NCBI RefSeq assembly: GCF_965363235.1
Contig: NC_134842.1
Location: forward strand, 5,793,112-5,857,111
Length of the DNA: 64,000 bases
Reading direction: 5' to 3'
Origin: Mytilus galloprovincialis
Taxonomy: Eukaryota; Mollusca; Bivalvia; Mytilida; Mytilidae
Shown here one piece after another: positions 33,441 through 47,600 of this stretch (positions are counted from its first letter, which is position 1; each line of letters opens with the position of its first letter). Under the pieces are notes generated by a model that saw only the letters and a list, made by a program, of their open reading frames with translations, was not told the DNA's origin and did no database searches. Made by a program: the position numbers and the translations under genes.

Positions 33441-34759
33441 ATAGTTTAAAGATACAGTGCAGCGGGTTATTTTCGGGGGGTGTACATTTTCGCTTATTTC
33501 CGGATAGAACAAAATCGCCAAAATGTTAACTTGTACATACAAAGATATTGATAAACCAATTATACCACTTTGTTATTTCTATGAAACAAAATTATGTTTT
33601 GGGTATTAAACATTTATTTCGCATTTGAAACACTCGGCTTGTGACGACAGTATGTCTCAATTGTTCGCTATATCTTCTGCAATTTTTGACTGATTTAAAA
33701 AAAAAAAATATTGTAGAAAGACCTCCAAGTATTCTCTTTTTAATTTAATATCATGTTATTTGTATTGTTTAATGACATCAAATGGAAAACATTTTAGGTT
33801 GTTATTTATGATGAAAGAATAGACAAATTATAAGTTTTCATTAGCTGTCCAAGGCACTATCAAGCTTAAACCAATTCAGTAATTGCAAATTCTTGTAAAT
33901 TACATTTAAAATAATGCTTTTTACTGAGTGTAACATGTTTTTCTTCAGTTTTTGATTTTGCGTTTAGAAATAAATAAACGACACGCAAATAAGATGTAGT
34001 AGGATTGCCAATGAGAAAACTATCCACCAGATGAATGATTGAAACATATTTCATAATGACTGGCTGTATCCATAATTGACCATTAAAAAAACCAAGTCAG
34101 TTGAGCAATAATTTAAATAATATTGATTTGAATTGTAATCTGTGATAATTTCTAAAAATTATCATGTCTCTTTCGAATCAAAGTCGAGAAATCCTGCAAA
34201 ATAAAAGATAATTAATAGATTTTAAGATTATATGTCTAGGTTAACTCGAGTTGTAATCTAAAAAACTTTCATTATTAATCTTTTTTTTTCGTCATCCAAT
34301 TTGTTTTATGTTACTTCAATTTTGTTTATGACTATTTGTGCGTTTCATTTTAGATTTAATTTCTAGAAGATCAATATTAATCATTATTTGTGACAGTAGT
34401 GTGACCTCTCTTACAAATCATGAATCATCAACCAAGCTTATCGTATCAAATCAACATACACGTACATTTTTTTGTCGATAACGTCTTTAATTTGCTTTGA
34501 TAAAAACAACATAGCAAAGATACCAGACTTGTAATTTCGATTACAAGACATGACTCTGCATGTATGTCTGCGAAATACTCAACAGTGGCTTTTGAATTTG
34601 GAGCAACACCAAATTGAAATCAAGGCAGTAATCATAGAAGATTACAAATATTAGAATGCTTTCCGTATCAACTTCACAAATAATACACAATGGTCTTGAA
34701 GTATAAATTCTTGGTACTGACATTGTTTGTCATCTTAATAACGTGTTTTAGTTCTCCTT
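33441..34759. other. No gene seen
   Basis: AT-rich DNA with no supportable exon or recognised repeat. Confidence 0.5.
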
Positions 34760-35560
34760 TATTTGTCTTTATTAATACTACTTTTATTGTTAAGTCTGTT
34801 TTTGGTGATATCAATTTGGCATGACTCTGTACTTATTCATCCCATCATTTTGTTATTGTTCAATCATAATTTCTATATTATTGTCTTTCAATTTTGCTAA
34901 TGTGCTTTGTCAATATGCCTTTTTGTATTTCATTTTTAGATACATATGACGTGGCTCTGTACTTATACATCCCATCATTTTGTTATTGTTCAATGATAAT
35001 TTCTATATTTTTGTCTTTCAATTTTGCTAATGTGCTTTGTCAATATGCCTTTTTGTATTTTATTTTTAGATACATATGACGTGGCTCTGTACTTATACAT
35101 CCCGTCAATGTGTTATTGTTCTATTGTTAAAATATTGATGTCTTGTCTTTCATTTTTACTTAATTATGTGCTTTGACTAAATTATTATCAAGCTGATTTG
35201 TTTCAGATTTGTTTGTTTAAATAGTTATAAAGATGATAACACAATGTTGACTTCTGTACTCCTATTTTTGACACTGTTACCTGTTATGTCTGTTTGTTTT
35301 GTTCACACATGGTTGTCAATATAATAAATGTTGATGCGACTGTCATACAAGCTAGCTATAAAACCAGGTTTAATTCACCATTTTATACATAAGAAAATGT
35401 CTGTACCAGGTCAGTAATATTACAGTTGTTATCCATTCGTGTGAGGTATGTGAGCTTTTAATTTGCCATTCGACTAGGAACTTTCCATTTTGAATTTTCC
35501 ACTGTGTTCATTATTTTTGTGATTTAACTTTGTATCTTCTAAATGCTGATATTTTGTTAT
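34760..35560 (+). repeat. Dispersed repeat with 130-bp tandem part
   Basis: The block acatatgacgtggctctgta occurs at 34942 and 35072, exactly 130 bp apart, with a diverged third copy at about 34815. The unit also carries gtctttcaattttgctaatg. The right part (35290-35500) matches 3500-3760. Open frames across it are repeat by-products. Confidence 0.8.
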
Positions 35561-35562
35561 TA

Positions 35563-37035
35563 GGCCACACCAATTTAATTCCTTGTTCGACGGACCCGCC
35601 CGCACCTATTTTTTTCAAAGCAGAATTTTTTTATTTTTTTTTATATTCCCGCGTCCCGCATCCGGAAATGTAATCGTGTCCATTTCCCGCACCGTTTTTT
35701 TTTTTGTAAATATTATAAACAGATATTTGCACTTGTTTTAATAATCACAATCTAACATGTATTTATAACGATTTTAAACATATAAGCACCCAAGTACACT
35801 GTGTCAATGTCTGTGATAATATTTGATTTAGCATGAAACCCATTTATCCCAAATGGGAGTGCTCCGATATAAATAGAAAACAGAAGAAAAATACCTGTAC
35901 AGAACAAAACATTGGTTTCCTTCCCCTTACTTAGATTCCCTATCAAAATATGTTCGATGTTAGAAATACACTTCAAAGAACTTCGGAAAGAAATGCCTTC
36001 AACTGCAATATGCTGGCGATACAAAACTATCCATACCCCTGCATGTTTATGCACCTGTCCTGATTAATTCAGGGGCCTGTCGTTCAGCAGTTAGATATCG
36101 TTCGTTGATGTTCATAAATATTATTTGGTATTTTCCCGTTTGTATATATATAAATTAGATCGTTGGTTTTCCTGTTCGAATTGTGTACACTTATAATTTT
36201 GGGGTCCCTTATAGCTTGCTGTTTGGTCTGGGTCAAAGCTCTGCCGTATGTACTATGACCTGTATTTGCTATTATCCCTCAGAAGGGCACATATGGGGTC
36301 ATTTTACTGTTGTAAAAAAGAAACTTGAAGAAATACCAAGGATTTGCATAGTGTTACTATACAAATCCTTTGAAGAACTTAAAAAAAATTAACTAAAACA
36401 GAGGAGAAATACATCATATTTAAATAATTTTAAACAACTTTACTATATTCTTAAAGAGAATTATTTATGATATTATTTATTTTGAATAATATTAAAGTAA
36501 ATGTGTTAACATGGCCTAAGTCCAGGAATATTACAAAATTCTTGGGCATGTTTTGACCATTTAATACCAGATAGATATATAGTTCTTTGGGAAAATATGA
36601 GCTCTTTTGTACTAAAAGAGTTTTATTTACAAAAAAATATATTGTAACTTATATTGACCCCTCATAAAAAGGATATTTATAAAATTGAGGGGTTGTTCCC
36701 AACTTGATTATGACTTGGATGGAGAATTGTCTCATTAATTGGCACACATACATATACCAAATCTAATTATTCAATTATTTATTTGGTGAACAGGGAAAAT
36801 ACTTCATAAATTAAAAAAATGTCAAAGTACAAGTGATAAATCAAGTTTTAATATTGTCAAAACCTACTATTTTATGTTTACAAAAAAAAAATATAATCGC
36901 TCGCCTTTACTTTTCAAGCTTCGCCTCAAAAATTTGCAAAATAAATATTTTTTTATTAAAATTTTCAAATCGCTCGCTCGCCCCAATTTTTGGAGTCCAA
37001 AAATCCGTAGAACAAGAAATTAAATTGGTGTGACC
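35563..37035. mobile_element. TTAA-type element with 26-bp inverted ends
   Basis: The left end GGCCACACCAATTTAATTCC and the right end, read inward, GGTCACACCAATTTAATTTC are inverted copies over about 26 bp. TTAA abuts the right end (37036-37039) and TTA the left, so a TTAA target duplication (piggyBac- or Kolobok-like) is likely, with one base lost. The core has ttcccgcgtcccgcatccgg and tcgctcgctcgcccc but no transposase. A family A fragment is nested at about 36150-36245. Confidence 0.6.
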
Positions 37036-37479
37036 TTAAGACAAGTCTTTATACAAAAAAATAAGAGTGTTTAAATTGCGGATATTTTATTTATTTTTCA
37101 TTTTTTTTTCATAAATTTACTCATAAGTAAAGGAGACCTTTGAAAATATACTACGGACGGGTATATAGACGATCAGACGCATAATGTGAACTTTCGGCTC
37201 ATTTAGGCAGGCGAATATGATGTTGGAAGTTAATTTCATAGAACGGCCGAAAATTTATCAGGCAGATTTTTTAGAGAATACACAAAATTTTCTTTACTAC
37301 AAATGGTAAAATTCTAGGATGATATAACATCGTAATCATTACTTAACAATTTAACAGCTCTTCCTGGTGAACAACAGTTTAAGTACTTTGGTTAACTATA
37401 AACTATCAGCAATATTACGTTTTGACAAATCACTCTCGTGTGTATCGTGTATCAATAGTGGCACACGCAGTGAAATTGT

Positions 37480-38287
37480 TACTGTTTTTATGTTTTCGGC
37501 GATAAAGTGTATCGTCAGGTAGTAGGTATTCCTATGGAGACTAACCCTTGTTTATTTCTATATTGCTATGAATCACAGTTTATGACTAAACTCAGTAAAG
37601 ACCCATCAATGTTATATTTGGTTGATACATTCAACAATACCTACCGTTAACTGGATGGTTTGTTTTCGTTAAATAATCCAGAGTTTTCTAAATATACTTC
37701 CGAAATTTACCCAAAAGAATTTACTTTAACTAAATCTAACACAAACAGCAGCAGCTGCCCCTTTAAACATTTCAATTTCTAAAGGGAAACTACATACTAA
37801 AATTTACGACAAAAGAGAAGATTTTTCATTTCCTATTGTTAAGTTTCCTTTTTTAGACGGCGATGTGCCTTTGGCTCCATCATACGGTGTTTATATATCC
37901 CAACATGTTCGGTATGCCCGTGTATGTTCTGATGTCATAGATTTTAACGAACGTAATCAATGCATCACTGGGAAATTATTGTGTCAGGGATTTCGATACC
38001 ATAAATTACTTAAAACGTTTACTAAATTCTTTCATAGATACAAAGATTTGATTAGTAAATTTGGCTGTACCTGTAGAAAACTTATTAAAAATGGTATTTC
38101 ACATCCTGAATTTTACAATAATATTGTACTTAAAGCCCGACAATCACTATGTGATCCGTGTAAACTCATCGAACGTTTAAACAAACTTATAAGTAAGAGT
38201 TATCGTACCAATATTGTAATTGGATCTCTGAATATAGTTTACATTGACATTAATATCGATTTTGTCATTAGCAAATTAAAACACTAA
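37480..38287 (+). pseudogene. Dead reverse transcriptase, Penelope-like family
   Basis: The translated pieces line up with the fragment at 22102-22850. VVGIPMETN replaces VGIPMGTN, and the catalytic YIDD region reads R-stop-LDG, so it cannot work. Frames shift at about 37600-37860. The last part is open from 37865: PSYGVYISQHVRYARVCSD, then RYHKLLKTFTKFFHRYKDL, then IKNGISHPEFYNNIVLKARQ. It extends about 60 residues past the C-terminus of the 22102 copy. Confidence 0.8.
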
Positions 38288-38379
38288 ATTGTATTTTCTT
38301 TTGAAGCGGGATGTATTGAGACACACACACGTTAATTTTTATCTCTAAAGCAGTCGCTCCTCACTATCATACTACCTGT

Positions 38380-38626
38380 CGATACATTTATTTTTGGCAT
38401 TGTGCAAGTCATGTCTTCTCTTAAATTTAAAATCTTTTGAAAATGAAGAACTATCATATGGAAAACCAGATTTCTCTGTAAAATGGTTAAAATCATTGAT
38501 TTCATAAACATCCAGTTCGTTAAGCTGCGAAGATATGACAGTCAAGGACACTCTTGTTCATTAAAAGCGGATGCATATGTTGTTTTTACATACCTGAATC
38601 TGCCCGACGTTGACTTGTTGTATCTT
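38380..38626 (-). CDS. DED gene exons 9-10, uncertain end
   Basis: Exon 9 (38626-38594) is a 33-bp exon with good sites (ctttgcag and TTCAG|GTATGT). Exon 10 starts at 38524 after atcttcgcag. In phase 1 it gives Ala then stop. In the other two phases it stays open for over 40 codons, one reading LNELDVYEINDFNHFTEKSG. The real C-terminus cannot be fixed from sequence alone. Confidence 0.35.
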
Positions 38627-41600
38627 CTGCAAAGGTAAAACATACTTATTTTACATCTTATTTTCACAATATTTTTAATAAAAAAGCAACATTCATTATA
38701 TTTATAAAGTACCTAGATAATAGGCTTAGAATATAATAATTGCAATCGAATGATTATCAATTATGTAACAAAATGTTAACCAATCTGTAATTAGACTACA
38801 TATGTGTTAAAAGCCAATTTTATCTTTAATTTAGTTATGTTTTTGGTTCTTAGATGTCTTTGTACTGAATCAAACTGCATGATCCATGTAACAATGTGGA
38901 AAAATGGAACTGTGATGTTTTCTTATACTGTTAAAAAAATTCTCAGTTCTTCGTTAAGAGGTAAACACACATCTTCCAATTGATCTATATGGAGAATTCT
39001 GATCAAATAAATGAGTATATGACCATTGTCAAATGTTATTTAAGATATAGTTATATTTTTTTTTACCTACCATGTAAATAATTAACTCCCTTTCTACTAG
39101 TTTTCCTTTTTCTGGTGATAGCAGTCATATTGTTGATATCATTTTCATTGTCTTTGTCTTTAATAGACGCCAAAACAAAATCTTTTTCTGTTTCAATTTG
39201 TTCTGTACGAAAATTGGCATTTTTTTGAAATCACAACAATAGTATTATACATGTTATACATGACGAAAGCAATACTCTATATGCATGCCCTTTCATAGAA
39301 AACACTAGTATACAACGATTTAATGGGGAGTTGTTCCAAGAGATATTACAAAATATTATTAACCTTTGCAGAAAAATAAAAAAAAAAAAACTATAAACAA
39401 ACAAAACCAAATCAAAGAAACAAACAGTAGTTCATTACAATATAAACAGGAAACTGAATATTGAGCCTCACTATGAAACTAAGAATAATCTTAAGTGCTC
39501 CGAAAAGATTATGTATAGATCGGAAATAAAGGTTACGGTAACACTCTCGTTGTCTAATCTTACAAATACATATTGTGTAAATAATATTATATATTTTATA
39601 ATACATTAATATGCTGACTCTTTGGGTTATCGTTTTATTGATGCATACCCGAAATAAATTCTCACATTCTTCATGCCCTGTGTATTTATAAAAAAAATAT
39701 ATTGACTCTTCGTATTTCCATTGATACATTTGTTCAAGGCAAAACTCTATTTTCTGGATTTATGTTTTATATGTTTATTCATAGACATAAATGTATTAAT
39801 TTCGAGTGTTATATTTCCTTCACAAAAACAAATACATTTATAATAGTTTACCAATGCTGATTTGTTGTAAATTCTATATTAATTCCTCACAGGAGTTTAT
39901 GGTCAAGAAATAATTTAAAAAAAACTTAGTTGGAAACTAGAATGCAAGCTGGGTGAAAACTCTCATCAAAGATACTAGGTTTCTAATGAAGCACGCCAGA
40001 CGCATGTTTCGTCTACAAAAGACATATTAGTGACACTAGAATGATACTGTTAGATATCATTCAAAGTACAGTAAAAAGAAAACAGAAAATAAAAGTTATC
40101 TAGGAGCTTTTTTGTTTCCAATATTTACCTGAGCGTTGCACGTCAGATGACTCATGCATGTTGTCCTGCACTGATGTGGTCGATTCACTTGTTGTCACAC
40201 TTGTGTCAAGGCTAGCTTTTCGTCTACGGAAAGTTTGGTTTCGTTGTTCAAATTTCAGCTTATCTTTTGTAGCCATCGAATGAGCTAATTACAATGTAAG
40301 ACAGGTATGAGAACATACATTACAAACCAGTTTTTTTTTAAAAAGGCACTTTCTATTCTTCAACCATTTTTATTAGAGGGGCGAAAAATGCCAGAGGGGA
40401 AGGCAAACAAGAGACAGCATAGAAACTAAAAACTAAGCAAGACGAACCTGGGGGTGATCTTAAGTCCTCCGGAAGGTTAAATTCTGCTCCACATGTGGCA
40501 CCCGTCGTATTGCTCATGTTATAACAAACCCGGTAAATAGTCTAACTTGGTAGGTCACAGTTGTTGTGAAATGGGAAGTGGAAATAGTTACGACATACGA
40601 AATATATCGTTTAAATAATTTGAATTTAACTCAACATTTCTCGAAAGTAGTCTGGTCTATAGGAAACATTAATTTTTGGGGCCATATATAGCTTGCTGCT
40701 CGATGGTAGTAAATGCTCCGTGTTGAAGACCGTACTTTGATCTATTATTGTTAATGTTTACAAATTGAGACTTAGATCGAGAGTTGTATCATTGGCACTC
40801 ATACCACATCTTATATCTATGAACTTGTACTTGAAATTTATCTTTATCATACTGACAAGGATGAAACAGTCTTAACTCATTCTGGTCCTGTAATTTACCA
40901 ATTCCCGACCTGTTTAGAGTGTCTTTACAATAATGACCAAAAACCTTTAATGTTTCGACCAAAGTCCGAACCATTCTCGATGAAGGCATGAACCATTCTG
41001 TACCACAGTCTAAACCAAAATCTAAATGTAACTTTACTATTTATCCTTTACTTTATCAAACTCAAAAGTAACTATAATGTCTCCAACATTAAATCTCTTA
41101 TACTGTCATTGATTGGTCTTATCTGACTAAATACTATATGTGGACAGTCATTTGTCAATTTATTAATTTTATAATTATGTAGAGACTTAGGTTTCAACTT
41201 CCTCAGACAAAGTTTGCCACCGATGGATTCGGCTAATATATTAGGTCTTTTTAGTTGATATATATATATAAATCTTCAATGTTTAGTATGATTTAGGTTA
41301 GAGTTAAGTAATATCGAGTTAGTTCAGACATTTAGCATGGTCAGTACAGTCGAGTACAAATATTGTCCCTTTTAGATCTTTACTACTTTGAAGTGATAGT
41401 ATAAAAAAAATTGCTTATCAATTATGTAAATAAAGTCAACAGTAGTATACCGATGTTCAATAGTATTAAAACGGGTTAGCAAAAACCAATCCTGGTTGCA
41501 AACTATAACCAAGGCAAACACTTCAACTATAAGAGGACTAAAGTACGAAACGAAAACAACTCATTTGGACCTCTTGAAATCAAAAGTGAAATAAATTTAT

Positions 41601-44600
41601 GCTAATAATTGAAGAATTGAATGCTTCCTCTTGTAACATCATTAGGGTGTAAAAGCGTTGACGGAAGTACATTTCAAAAATGTGCGCACGGTACACGCTT
41701 TTACAACCCTATGAAGTTACAAAAAGAAGCATTCAATACTTATTATTACATTTTTTGCTAGGCTCATGAAAACACGATTTTAATCATTTTTTTATTTAAT
41801 TCACCTGTGCACTTTACTGTGGGACCTCGTGTTATCATGAATGATAAATTTTATTGTGTAATGCAATTGCTTAAGGAATAACCCGCGATGTGCAGTAAGC
41901 CAATCAGAATAACGTATTATAATGAAACATACATATCATGTTATTATTACCTGTTGCTGTGGTTAATCGATTTAACCAAAACTTCCTTTTTTCTTCAAAC
42001 GATTTTTCTCGAGATTTATCATCTGTATGAAAAGATATTTAGTTTCATAAGCAAAATATCAGCATAAAACTTTCAAAATTACATTAGACATTTAGGTGCA
42101 AAACGATAGCTTATTCTTGAAAACTGTTTGGTGTGCTATCATTCCCGTTTGAATGGTTTTACATTAATAATTTTTGGGGCCCTTTATAGCTTGCTGTTCC
42201 GTGTTGAAGGCCGTACCTTGGTCTATAATGGTTTATTTTATAAATTGTTATTTGGATGGAGACTTGCCTCATTAACACTTATACCACATCTTCTTATATC
42301 TATCAGTATTAATTAGATCACTGAGAATCCGTTAAATTTGTTAAAACCTTTGCAGTTTGGTTCTATATATCTGATTGTTTCAGCATGCTTTTCCTCCGCA
42401 AAACTTAAATCTGGCTTCATTATAATACGAACTGAGAATATATATTTCTTAAATAAAACAAGAGGCATTATCAGACATATATCATAATTGCTAATCATTC
42501 GAATAAATACCTCCTTCTCTTTTGTTTATACGTTGGGTATTCAGATCAGACACGCTGATGGTTGCAATGTCTTTACCATGAATCATGTCAGTATCATCTG
42601 CATGTTCAGTTTCTGCTTCATTTTCTTAAACAAACGATACAAATCGTTGAACAAATATTATCAACACAACAAGCAGAAAAAAATATCATATGCAATGACA
42701 CTTATAACATGATGTGAATAACAATGAAATATCACTTTCGAAGACACATGAAAACATTGTTTTATGGTCTTTAATTAAGGCAACAGTGGTTTACTGATGT
42801 ATAAATCTCAAAAATCGATAACGGAGATATCAATCATTAAAACATACAAAAGGTTTTTCAAAGTAAACATTTTTCAAATATCAATATGATCCTCTGTTCC
42901 AATCAGCTTGAAATTTAAAATCCGACCCCGTAAAAGGCCAGTACTTTTCGACAAGCAAGTCTATGGGGATGACCATAAGTCTTTATCTTATGTGATTTCG
43001 GAGTTCGGATGAATGTCAGGGTTAGGTTTCACTGTTTTCAAAGTCTTTTTTTTTTTTTTTATAAATTTCAACATGCTCATGTGCTCCAATCGGATTGAAA
43101 TTTTTTCACTGTGATCTAATCCTCTAAGTCACCTTTACTAACGAAAATATATCTATAAGAAACAACTTTAACCAATTTTAAAATTGAAGTCAAATGCACT
43201 TTTCAAATACTGTACTAAGAATTGTTATTTGATAAAAAAAAAGAAGTTCCGGCTCACCCTTACCATAAACATAACCCTCAAATATTCATACGCCAGCTAT
43301 ATCACCACCATAATATATCTCTCCGTCTATGTATTATACCCAAATATGTCTATAAACCTTATACTAACACTAACCCGTGTATATGTGTTATATACCTCAC
43401 AAAAAAGCTAAAACCCACACCATAACCCAACACAAACTCTAACCCCAAACCTAACCATAACACTAACACTAAACCTAACCCTAACCCACACCTTCATTTA
43501 TTAATTAAAACTTGTATTAATTGATGAAATGCCTTTTTTATTGTTTTCAGACAATATTCTCAGACCTCTATGAGGTTCTTTACTCTATAAAAAACTTTTG
43601 TAAAATTAAAAAATAGCTTTCAAATCTAAAATGAATTGTTACAAATAATGATAAAAAAGTTATTATTTTTCAAAGTGCATCATAATTTAAACGATTTACA
43701 ATCGTTGCTTAAGAACAATGGATGAAGACTATATTCCAACATAGTTTCTTTAAATTTGTAAACTGAATATAACCCTATCATGTAATATTGAATTTACTGG
43801 AATCTGCGAATGTTATGAGGATCGTTTGGTGCCGATTTGTTTTTTCGGAGGTGTGTTATAACATGTTGGTTATCTCTTCGTTAGTTTTTTTTTTGATTTT
43901 TTTTTTTGAAATTATATCTCTCTTGGTTGTTTGTTCGGAGCATAAACTGCACATGCCTACCCATAAGGAGTACATTAGTTAACCCACGGGTTGTGGTGGT
44001 GTCCATGATTTTTAATCTTTAGTTTTCTATACAATGTATCAGTGTTGGTTTGGTATTTTCTGCCTCTTTTTTAAACATTTTTTTTAATCAAAATTTGTTC
44101 CCATTGAAATGCCGATAGTTTGTTGAAAAAACACGTCCTCAAAACGTAAAACATATGGTTTTAATCAAGAAATCAAGCTTCTAAATAATTTCAGTTTCAG
44201 AGAATTATTTTTTTGTCTATTGTTTATAGGTGAAACGATTGAAAACATATTTTTTACGTTTGGAGGACGTGTTTTACAACTATAGGCATTTCAATGAGAA
44301 CCAATTTAAACCTTGTAAACAGATTTGGCCCTAAGAAGTCTTGCCGACTTTTTTCTTTGTCATTATCAGGGTGACTTCATACAGGAACTTCGTAGGAAAA
44401 TATGAAGTTAGCAATATCCTTTAAGTTTACTTTCCGCTTTATAGATGATGTTCTCTCACTAAATAATTCAACATTTGGTGACTATGTTGAACTAATCTAG
44501 CCCATCGAAATAGAGGTAAAGGATACAACATATATAGTTAAGTCTGCTTCATTTCTTGACTTACATCTAGAAATTGACAATAAGGGTCGGTTGTAATCAA

Positions 44601-47600
44601 AACTGTACGATAAAGATATGATTTCACAATTGTGAACTTTCAATGTTTAAGTAGCAACGTTCCAGCAGCGCCTGCGTACGGAATATATATTTCCAATTTG
44701 AAACGATATTCCCGGGCTCGTTTTTCCAATAATGATTTCCTCGAAAGAGGGTTGCTGCTTTCAATGAAGCTATTTTACCAGGAGTTATGAAAAATAAAGT
44801 TGAAATTATCCCTTCGTTAATTTTACGGACGTCATCACGAGTCGATTGACCGTAATAGAATAACCGTTCCACAGATGATATCGGATATGTCCCTTACGCA
44901 TTTCATGAATGTGACCTACAGAATTAAACTTTTTACAACTTTTTTAATAACATGAGCAACAAATATGGAGCAGGATCTGCTTACCCTCCGGAGCACCTGA
45001 GATCACCCCTAGTTTTTGGTGGGGTTTGTGTTGTTTAGTCTTTAGTTTTCTATGTTGTGTCTTGTTTACTATTATTTATTTGTTTGTTTTTTTTTTCTTT
45101 TTTAGCCACGGCGTTGTCAGTTTATTATGGGTTCATGCGTTTCACTGACCCACTGGTAAATTTCGCCCCTCTCTTATACAGCTATATTGTAAATATGAAT
45201 TATATAGACCCATTTTATAAAGTCGTTAGTGTTTTTTTTAATTGTATGATATACTACCTTGGATATTGAATGGGCAAACTATTTCTTTTTTAACACTTCG
45301 AATGAATAGTTTGTCGACTGTCAGCTCTACCAAAACTTTCCAGGATTTGATTGAGAGACACATTAGACTGTCTGTACACCAGTCTGGTATCATGAACGTT
45401 ATCCACAAACTGTTACTTTGTTCTATTCCTCTTATAATTACATATCTTTCTGGGCAACAAAGAATTTTAGATACTGCTCCTCTCAGTTTATACAAATCAG
45501 TCAGGCATTTATAACCCATAACATGGAATTTCACATGTTCTTGTTCGTCTTCTGAAACGATTCATAGTGATACAGATATACTTTGGTTTGCCATTCTTAA
45601 AAAAAGGAATTATCAAATTTAAAAAAAGTTATGGTAGATCAGCGTCTACTATTCAATCTTTAAACATACAAATATAACAGACACATTTGATGGATTTGGT
45701 TAATAACATCAAATGTAAAAGGGCGCGTAAACAGAAAGGTTAAATTGAATCCTGTCTCGTTCTAAATGAACTGAACATTAACAATCAAGCGTATTATTTT
45801 AAGTTTTAAAACTTGTCAACATATGTTATAGGAGTTCTACATTTAACACGACAGTTGTCGAAAGCATGTGGAGAAGGATCTGCTTACCCTTACGGAGCAC
45901 CTGCGACTACCGTTTTTTTTACATATCTTTTACTGAAACTTTAATTTTCTATGTTGTGTTTTTGTATACTGATGTTTGTCTTTTCATCATATTTGGTTTT
46001 TTTTTCATGGCATTGTCAGCTTTTTTTCCGGTGTATAAGTTTGAATGTAACTTTGGTATGTTTCATCTCTGTTATATCCCTATAACAAATAGAGGAAGTA
46101 TGCTTTATATATAAGGGTTTTAAAAGAGTGCCATTCATTTCTGAATTCTCTAATTGTTGATCTCTTTGGTCTATATTGTTTACCAATGCATAAGCTATTA
46201 TTTTTTATATTGTCCCTAACAATTAACATCCAATTACTTCTGGTCTATTTTTCTATACTCTTTTTTTTCAAGTCATTTTTCTGTTGTTTTTTTTTCTATA
46301 TTTTATTAACCTAATCAAGCCCAAAGTATTTATGTTCAGTCCATTATGTGTTGTTCTCTTTTATTATAATGTTATTTATAATTTATTGCAGGAATTTACC
46401 TGCTTTTTCTGGAGCCTCAAAAAAGTAAAGAGTATTATCTAGTTGTTCACAAAAACGAACGAATCCTTTGTACAAATCTTTTCGACCAATATGCCATATC
46501 ATAGCTTGTAGTGTGAGCAAATTCTCATTTGTTATTATTTCTCTCTCACGAAGAATAGTAAAGAGATCCAGAGTGGTCTTTAACTGTGACATATCTCCTT
46601 TTCTAATACCGCCTTTACCTGAAAGAAGGTTTACATGAATGATAATTGTAGATTCAAGATTATTCAGACTGAAGTATTCAATATTTATATTTTTTCCAAA
46701 AAAATGTATTGTAAAATATTGAGATACGTTTTTCAGAGGTGCCAAAATGTTCTTATTCAAAGATTCTTTAAGAAGTTTTATTGGGACTTTTAGGTAGTAC
46801 TACTTTATGATTGGTAAATAGAAGAGTATTAATCGTACAGTATGGAAAATCTCCTTTTAAGAGCCAGCATTCTATGCTTGTTGATATGTCTTCATAATTA
46901 AGAATAAAACAGTCAACTTGAATTGCTGATTTCTGTACCTCTATTTTAAAACATGTTGTTTCTTTTTAGCCACCACCTGACACTGGATTTGGTAAATAAT
47001 TAAGAAAGTAAAGGAACAATACAGATCTTCTTTTACATATAGTGCATACCTTTAAAAATGAAAGTAAAAACCAAATCATTTAGTAAAAAGAACTGGAAAA
47101 GCCCAGCAGTTAACAAAGAAAATAATACACAAATTGAATATTGCCCAACAATATTTTGCCTTAAATTGTTTTCGCTCTTTTCCAACACGACCTGGTTAGC
47201 AATCTTCTTTGCATTTAAAATGTTGTCTGCATTTACTAATTGTGAATGTAAATGTCATAGATAAACCCGGAAACTGACAAGAAGGGAACAAAATTATATT
47301 TAACATTTTGAAAAAGGGTATTTGTTATTGTAACCCCTTTTATCATTGAAAAGATACGTTTTTCAAGTTTGCTTGAGCTTAGCATTTCTTCTATAAATGA
47401 CATTGTCTAACACATGGGGATATGAAGTAAGTCAGTAACATAATTATGATGATAAGAGCTTTTAATTGGCACATGAAACTCAAAATGGAATTAAATGGTT
47501 TCAGCCTTCCAAATGTATGCTTATGATATTTAAAATAACTGGAAGAATACATGTTATCTGTACAAATTTGACATGAACTTGACATTTTATTTAGCACACT

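Noticed and set aside
45238-45534. Exon 3 of the DED gene as a stand-alone ORF
   Set aside because: It lacks an ATG at the start and joins in phase to the DED exon through good splice sites.
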